Part shown: piece after piece, positions 13,960 through 17,028 of the stretch
How positions within the stretch are numbered: position 1 is the first letter of the stretch
Layout: every line of letters begins with the position of its first letter
NCBI GenBank assembly: GCA_050943215.1
Contig: JBMNOU010000040.1
Coordinates: 1-17,028 of the forward strand
Reading direction: 5' to 3'
Source of the DNA: JBMNOU01 sp050943215
Lineage (GTDB): Bacteria; Bacillota; Clostridia; Christensenellales; SZUA-584
Length of the DNA: 17,028 nt
The notes under the pieces: model-generated
What the model was told of the DNA's origin: nothing
What the model saw: the letters and a program-made list of their open reading frames with translations, nothing else
Database searches by the model: none
Position numbers and translations under genes: made by a program

Positions 13960-14664
13960 CTAATCCTCCGTAACGTTAACGATTTGCCGGCTGGTTAGAC
14001 CCGCCCTTTCAGCGAGCGCTATAGCTTGCGGCGCAAATCCCACTTCCTGCGGGGTGTGAGCGTCGCTTGAAACTACAAATTTTACTCCGGTTAAGGCGGC
14101 TAGTTGCAAATCCTCTGCCGTTAAATCTGTATGTTTATTGTTAATTTCAAAAAGCGTACCGTAATCCGCGCACGCCTTTGCAAGCAATTGGTAATCTACC
14201 GGTACCCCATACCCCGGATGCGCCACAATATCGATATGCCATTTTTGTATGGCCAGCATATATGCCCGAGTGATTTCAAGGGCTCGTCCAAAACGTGAAC
14301 CAGTAAAAAAAGTCCATGCGGTTTTAAAATCCTTGCAGATAGCCGTTTTGTGATATCCTAAAATCATGGTATCAAAATCATATCCTTTTGGCAAATCTAT
14401 ACTGCCGTCAAGTCCGGTTAAATTTAGCTCAATACCCGTTTGTATGCGGATACGGTCTGAATAAACTCTTTTCGCATTTTCTATATATGCAATATATTCC
14501 CCCAGCCGTCCCTTTTTTACACCATATGCATAATGGGATATCGAATGATCGGCAATTCCGACAGTGACAAGCCCGCGTTTGATCGCAGCTTCTACATTGT
14601 CCTGTACGCTACCCTTGCCGTGGCTATGTAACGTATGAGTATGATAATCCGCAGTCAGTCTCAT
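13960..14664 (-). CDS. PHP-domain metal-dependent phosphoesterase (histidinol-phosphatase-like, YcdX type)
   Basis: A 234-residue PHP-domain hydrolase. Metal-binding motifs are easily seen: D-Y-H-T-H-T-L-H-S-H at residues 6-15 (motif I), GIADHS (about 37-42, motif II), a Glu in TGIELNLTG (motif III), VAHPGYG, and SSDAHTPQEVG near the C-terminus. These ligate a trinuclear metal centre in related phosphatases. Members of this subfamily are often labelled histidinol phosphatase, but there is no his gene here and the natural substrate is unknown. Its ATG overlaps the murB TGA (ATGA) and it has only a weak ribosome binding site, so translation depends on murB. Its position between murB and rapZ is conserved in many Clostridia as I recall, suggesting a link with cell-wall or nucleotide metabolism. 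Confidence 0.88.
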   Translation of the reverse strand: MRLTADYHTHTLHSHGKGSVQDNVEAAIKRGLVTVGIADHSISHYAYGVKKGRLGEYIAYIENAKRVYSDRIRIQTGIELNLTGLDGSIDLPKGYDFDTMILGYHKTAICKDFKTAWTFFTGSRFGRALEITRAYMLAIQKWHIDIVAHPGYGVPVDYQLLAKACADYGTLFEINNKHTDLTAEDLQLAALTGVKFVVSSDAHTPQEVGFAPQAIALAERAGLTSRQIVNVTED

Positions 14665-15566
14665 TTCTCGCCAATCACCTTAACTTCGGGTTCTAGCATA
14701 ACGCCGCTATTTTCCATCACACGAAGGCGAACTTCCTCGATCAGCGCCAAAATATCCTCGGGTGTCGCACCGCCTTTGTTTACAATAAAACCCGCATGTT
14801 TTTCTGATACCTCAGCGCCCCCAATTCGCAATCCTTTTAAGCCTGCCTGTTCGATCAACGCACCTGCATAATACCCCTGAGGACGCTTAAACGTACTACC
14901 CGCACTCGGATATTCAAGCGGTTGCTTTTGGCGTCTTTGCTCGCTTAGCTCCGCGAGCTTTTGTCTGCACTGTTCCGCATGGCATTTTTTAAGCCTCAGC
15001 CTTAGGCCTGTGATAACAAGCGGCATAGTATTTAAAATGCTTCTCCTGTATCCAAAACCCATCTCATCCCGGCTAAGCGTTAAGTCACCGGCCCGGGATA
15101 CAAGATAAACCTGCTCAACCAAATCTCCGATCTCTCCGCCGTAAGCCCCTGCGTTCATATAGACTGCGCCACCCACCGTACCCGGTATACCGCCTAAAAA
15201 CTCTACGCCTCCAAGAGAGCGGTTTATCGCATCCCTTACAAATATACCCAAAGGCGTGCCACTTTTAACGGTCGCGTACTCGCCGTCAAACTCTACGCCC
15301 GAATAATGATCTGCGAGTTTTAATATGACACCCCGAAAACCCTTGCTGGTGACGATCAGGTTAGTTCCCCTGCCCATGACAAATATGGGGCACCTTAGGG
15401 CAGCCGTGGTCACTACCGCATGTTTGATCTCGCTTTGGCTCTTTGGGATAGCCATTACATCGGCGCACCCGCCAACCTTAAACGATGTATGGGACGCCAT
15501 ATTCTCTTTGATTCTGACGTCATCTATTTTCTCGGACAACTTTTTTGATATCTCGTTAATGTTCAT
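14661..15566 (-). CDS. murB: UDP-N-acetylenolpyruvoylglucosamine reductase MurB
   Basis: MurB is the FAD enzyme that reduces UDP-GlcNAc-enolpyruvate with NADPH to UDP-N-acetylmuramate, the second committed step of peptidoglycan synthesis, in the cytoplasm. The 301-residue product is of the shorter type II kind common in Firmicutes. FAD-binding motifs are MGRGTNLIVTSKGFRG (64-79) and GGIPGTVGGAVYMNAGAYGG (125-144). Catalytic residues are Arg174 in FGYRRSILN, Ser224 in SAGSTFKRP and a Glu in LEPEV (292/294). The ATG follows a GGGGA site at short spacing. It is separated from uvrC by 93 bases without a clear terminator and overlaps the following PHP gene by 4 bases. Confidence 0.97.
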   Translation of the reverse strand: MNINEISKKLSEKIDDVRIKENMASHTSFKVGGCADVMAIPKSQSEIKHAVVTTAALRCPIFVMGRGTNLIVTSKGFRGVILKLADHYSGVEFDGEYATVKSGTPLGIFVRDAINRSLGGVEFLGGIPGTVGGAVYMNAGAYGGEIGDLVEQVYLVSRAGDLTLSRDEMGFGYRRSILNTMPLVITGLRLRLKKCHAEQCRQKLAELSEQRRQKQPLEYPSAGSTFKRPQGYYAGALIEQAGLKGLRIGGAEVSEKHAGFIVNKGGATPEDILALIEEVRLRVMENSGVMLEPEVKVIGEK

Positions 15567-15659
15567 ATTATCCCCGCTTCTATTACCATAGTTTACATCA
15601 CAGCATCTGTTTGCACAACTTTTGTTGCAGTGTTTTTACACCCTGTCCGTTACGTTATG

Positions 15660-17028
15660 CTATTCCGCTTCAAAATAATCCACAATTGCTCTGGCCGAGC
15701 GTATATCCATACCCGGCACGCTGATAATTTCGTCAAAACCGGCTGCTTTAATATCACCCACTGTTTCAAAATGCCTAAGAAGAGCCTTGGCTCTCGACGG
15801 ACCGATGTGAGGGATCTTAAGCAATACGGAATCTTCCACTTTTTTAAGCCTAAGCCCTCTATGGTATGTGATCGCAAACCGGTGTGCTTCGTTACGGATT
15901 CGAATAAGCAGTTTTAACGCATTGCTGTCTCTATTAAGAATAATAGGATCACTCCTGCCAACGGTAAATACTTCTTCCTCGCGCTTCGCGAGGCTAATTA
16001 GCGGCACATCCTCGAGACCAAGAGAAAGCAGCGCATCATAAGCGGACGAAAGCTGGCCTTTTCCTCCGTCTACAACGATTAGCGACGGCAGCTGCCTAAA
16101 ACCCTCCGCGTGCTGCAACGCCCGTTTGAGCCGCCGCGTCAAAACCTCGTTCATCGACGCAAAGTCGTCTACGCCATCGACCGTTTTGATCTTGAACCGC
16201 CTATATTCCTTTTTATCCGGCTTTCCGCCGCAAAATACAACCATCGACGCCACGGAATCTGTTCCTTGCGTGTTGGATATGTCGTAACATTCCATTCTAT
16301 CAATATCGCTTTTAAGCCCTAATGCCTCTTTGAGCTCGTAAAGCGCGCCCTTTGTTGCATTATATTCCCTGCGGATACGCGACTGCCTCCGCAGCAACGC
16401 TTCTCTTGCATTAGACAGCGCCATATCAATAAGTTTTTTATTCATACCTTTTTCGGGTACATGCAGCATCACCTTAGACCCGCGCTTTTGCGTAAGCCAC
16501 TGGGCGATTAGCTCTTTTTCGTCAGGTTCAACATTAACGTAAATCTGTTTTGCAACACCGCTGGCCTCAGAATAATACTGTTTTAAAAGATATGAAAGAA
16601 CCTTTATATCCGGCTCGCCCGCGCATGTCATAAAAAAACGTTCCGTTTGATTGAGTTCTCCCTTACGTATAAACAGCCCCTGCACCACGGCCTCGTCATC
16701 CTGTGAGAAAACCGCAAATACATCCTTATCGTTAAGATCAGGGAAACCGGCCTTTTGCTTTTCAAAAATCCGGCGAAGATCTCTTAGCCTATCCCGCAGA
16801 ACCGCCGCTTTTTCATACTCCATATTATCAGACGCTTGGTTCATCTCAGCTTCTAACTGTTTTTCAAGTCCTTTATACCGTCCGGATAGAAAATCCGCAA
16901 CCTCTCCCACCATGCGTTTATATTCATACTCGCTGACCTTTCCCGCACATGGAGCAAGACATTGGCCCATCTCATAATTAAGACACGGCCTTGTTTTTTT
17001 ATCGCCTGTTATGTCTTTTTTACATATG
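15660..17028 (-). CDS. uvrC: Excinuclease ABC subunit C (partial; 5' end beyond the window)
   Basis: UvrC makes both incisions in nucleotide excision repair after UvrA and UvrB mark the lesion. About 455 residues are visible; the family averages about 600, so the N-terminal GIY-YIG nuclease, which makes the 3' cut, lies past the right edge. The frame stays open through the edge and reads T-R-P-C-L-N-Y-E just before the Met at 16970, a conserved interior UvrC tract, so that Met is not the start. Numbered from that Met: the Cys pair C4/C8 and the UVR coiled region (about 34-73) come first. The RNase H-like nuclease follows with Asp230 (CYDIS), Asp301 (VVDGG) and His363 (EAHRFA), and then tandem helix-hairpin-helix motifs (about 384-434). 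It is upstream of murB and probably cotranscribed. Confidence 0.96.
   Translation of the reverse strand, partial: ICKKDITGDKKTRPCLNYEMGQCLAPCAGKVSEYEYKRMVGEVADFLSGRYKGLEKQLEAEMNQASDNMEYEKAAVLRDRLRDLRRIFEKQKAGFPDLNDKDVFAVFSQDDEAVVQGLFIRKGELNQTERFFMTCAGEPDIKVLSYLLKQYYSEASGVAKQIYVNVEPDEKELIAQWLTQKRGSKVMLHVPEKGMNKKLIDMALSNAREALLRRQSRIRREYNATKGALYELKEALGLKSDIDRMECYDISNTQGTDSVASMVVFCGGKPDKKEYRRFKIKTVDGVDDFASMNEVLTRRLKRALQHAEGFRQLPSLIVVDGGKGQLSSAYDALLSLGLEDVPLISLAKREEEVFTVGRSDPIILNRDSNALKLLIRIRNEAHRFAITYHRGLRLKKVEDSVLLKIPHIGPSRAKALLRHFETVGDIKAAGFDEIISVPGMDIRSARAIVDYFEAE

Noticed and set aside
15567..15659. Promoter between uvrC and murB
   Set aside because: TTGTGC and TAAACT at 17-bp spacing on the - strand match only three and four of six positions, too weak to report as a feature.
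16970..17028. Met at 16970 as the true start of uvrC
   Set aside because: The frame continues upstream to the window edge with conserved UvrC residues (R-P-C-L-N-Y), so the gene is cut by the edge and not N-terminally truncated.
1..17028. CRISPR arrays, tRNA/rRNA genes, insertion sequences, prophage genes
   Set aside because: No regularly spaced direct repeats, cloverleaf or rRNA sequence, transposase or integrase reading frame was found on either strand; the only tandem repeats are the SH3-coding units.

Overview
The window reads as chromosome from an anaerobic, endospore-forming member of the Clostridia (Firmicutes). Three things point there. A SpoIIE phosphatase marks an endospore former. 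A TM1266-type small protein associated with [FeFe]-hydrogenase systems suggests an anaerobic fermenter. The uvrC-murB-PHP-rapZ-whiA-HPr-like order is a typical Firmicutes cluster. Ribosome binding sites are strong AGGAGG types and most intergenic regions carry simple hairpin-plus-T terminators. No transposase, phage gene, CRISPR array, rRNA or tRNA was seen, so this is mostly core genome with a few poorly characterised units.

Left part (1-3900, all + strand): a 70-residue two-helix membrane protein; then a two-gene unit made of a TM1266-like ACT-type regulator and an orphan lipoprotein substrate-binding protein; then a surface protein with CARDB-like domains and one C-terminal membrane helix. 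The two-gene unit has an elaborate control region: an 18-bp dyad resembling a Rex or CRP/FNR operator sits exactly on the -10 element, and a leader of about 200 nt carries mutually exclusive hairpins that look like a transcription attenuator.

Middle (3900-10060): a convergent intergenic region holds four DnaA-box-like nonamers, two of them perfect. Next, on the - strand, come a large SpoIID/LytB-domain exoprotein with six SH3 modules and then spoIIE. The space between those two genes contains a possible + strand small RNA with a CU-rich anti-Shine-Dalgarno stretch. Upstream of spoIIE is a promoter-like sequence with the long 21-bp spacer known from Spo0A-activated promoters.

Right part: on the + strand a tight pair encodes a NifU/IscU-like scaffold protein and a GGGtGRT-family protein, a conserved pair of unknown function and the best candidate here for an undescribed system. 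It converges on a - strand operon whose transcription order is uvrC (cut by the window edge), murB, a PHP-domain hydrolase, rapZ, whiA and an HPr-like protein. These genes overlap or nearly touch from murB onwards and combine DNA repair, peptidoglycan precursor synthesis, and envelope/carbon regulation. The HPr-like protein has Arg at the position of the PTS phospho-histidine but keeps Ser46, so it looks like a Crh-type regulator rather than a phosphocarrier. The yvcK gene usually found between rapZ and whiA is absent.
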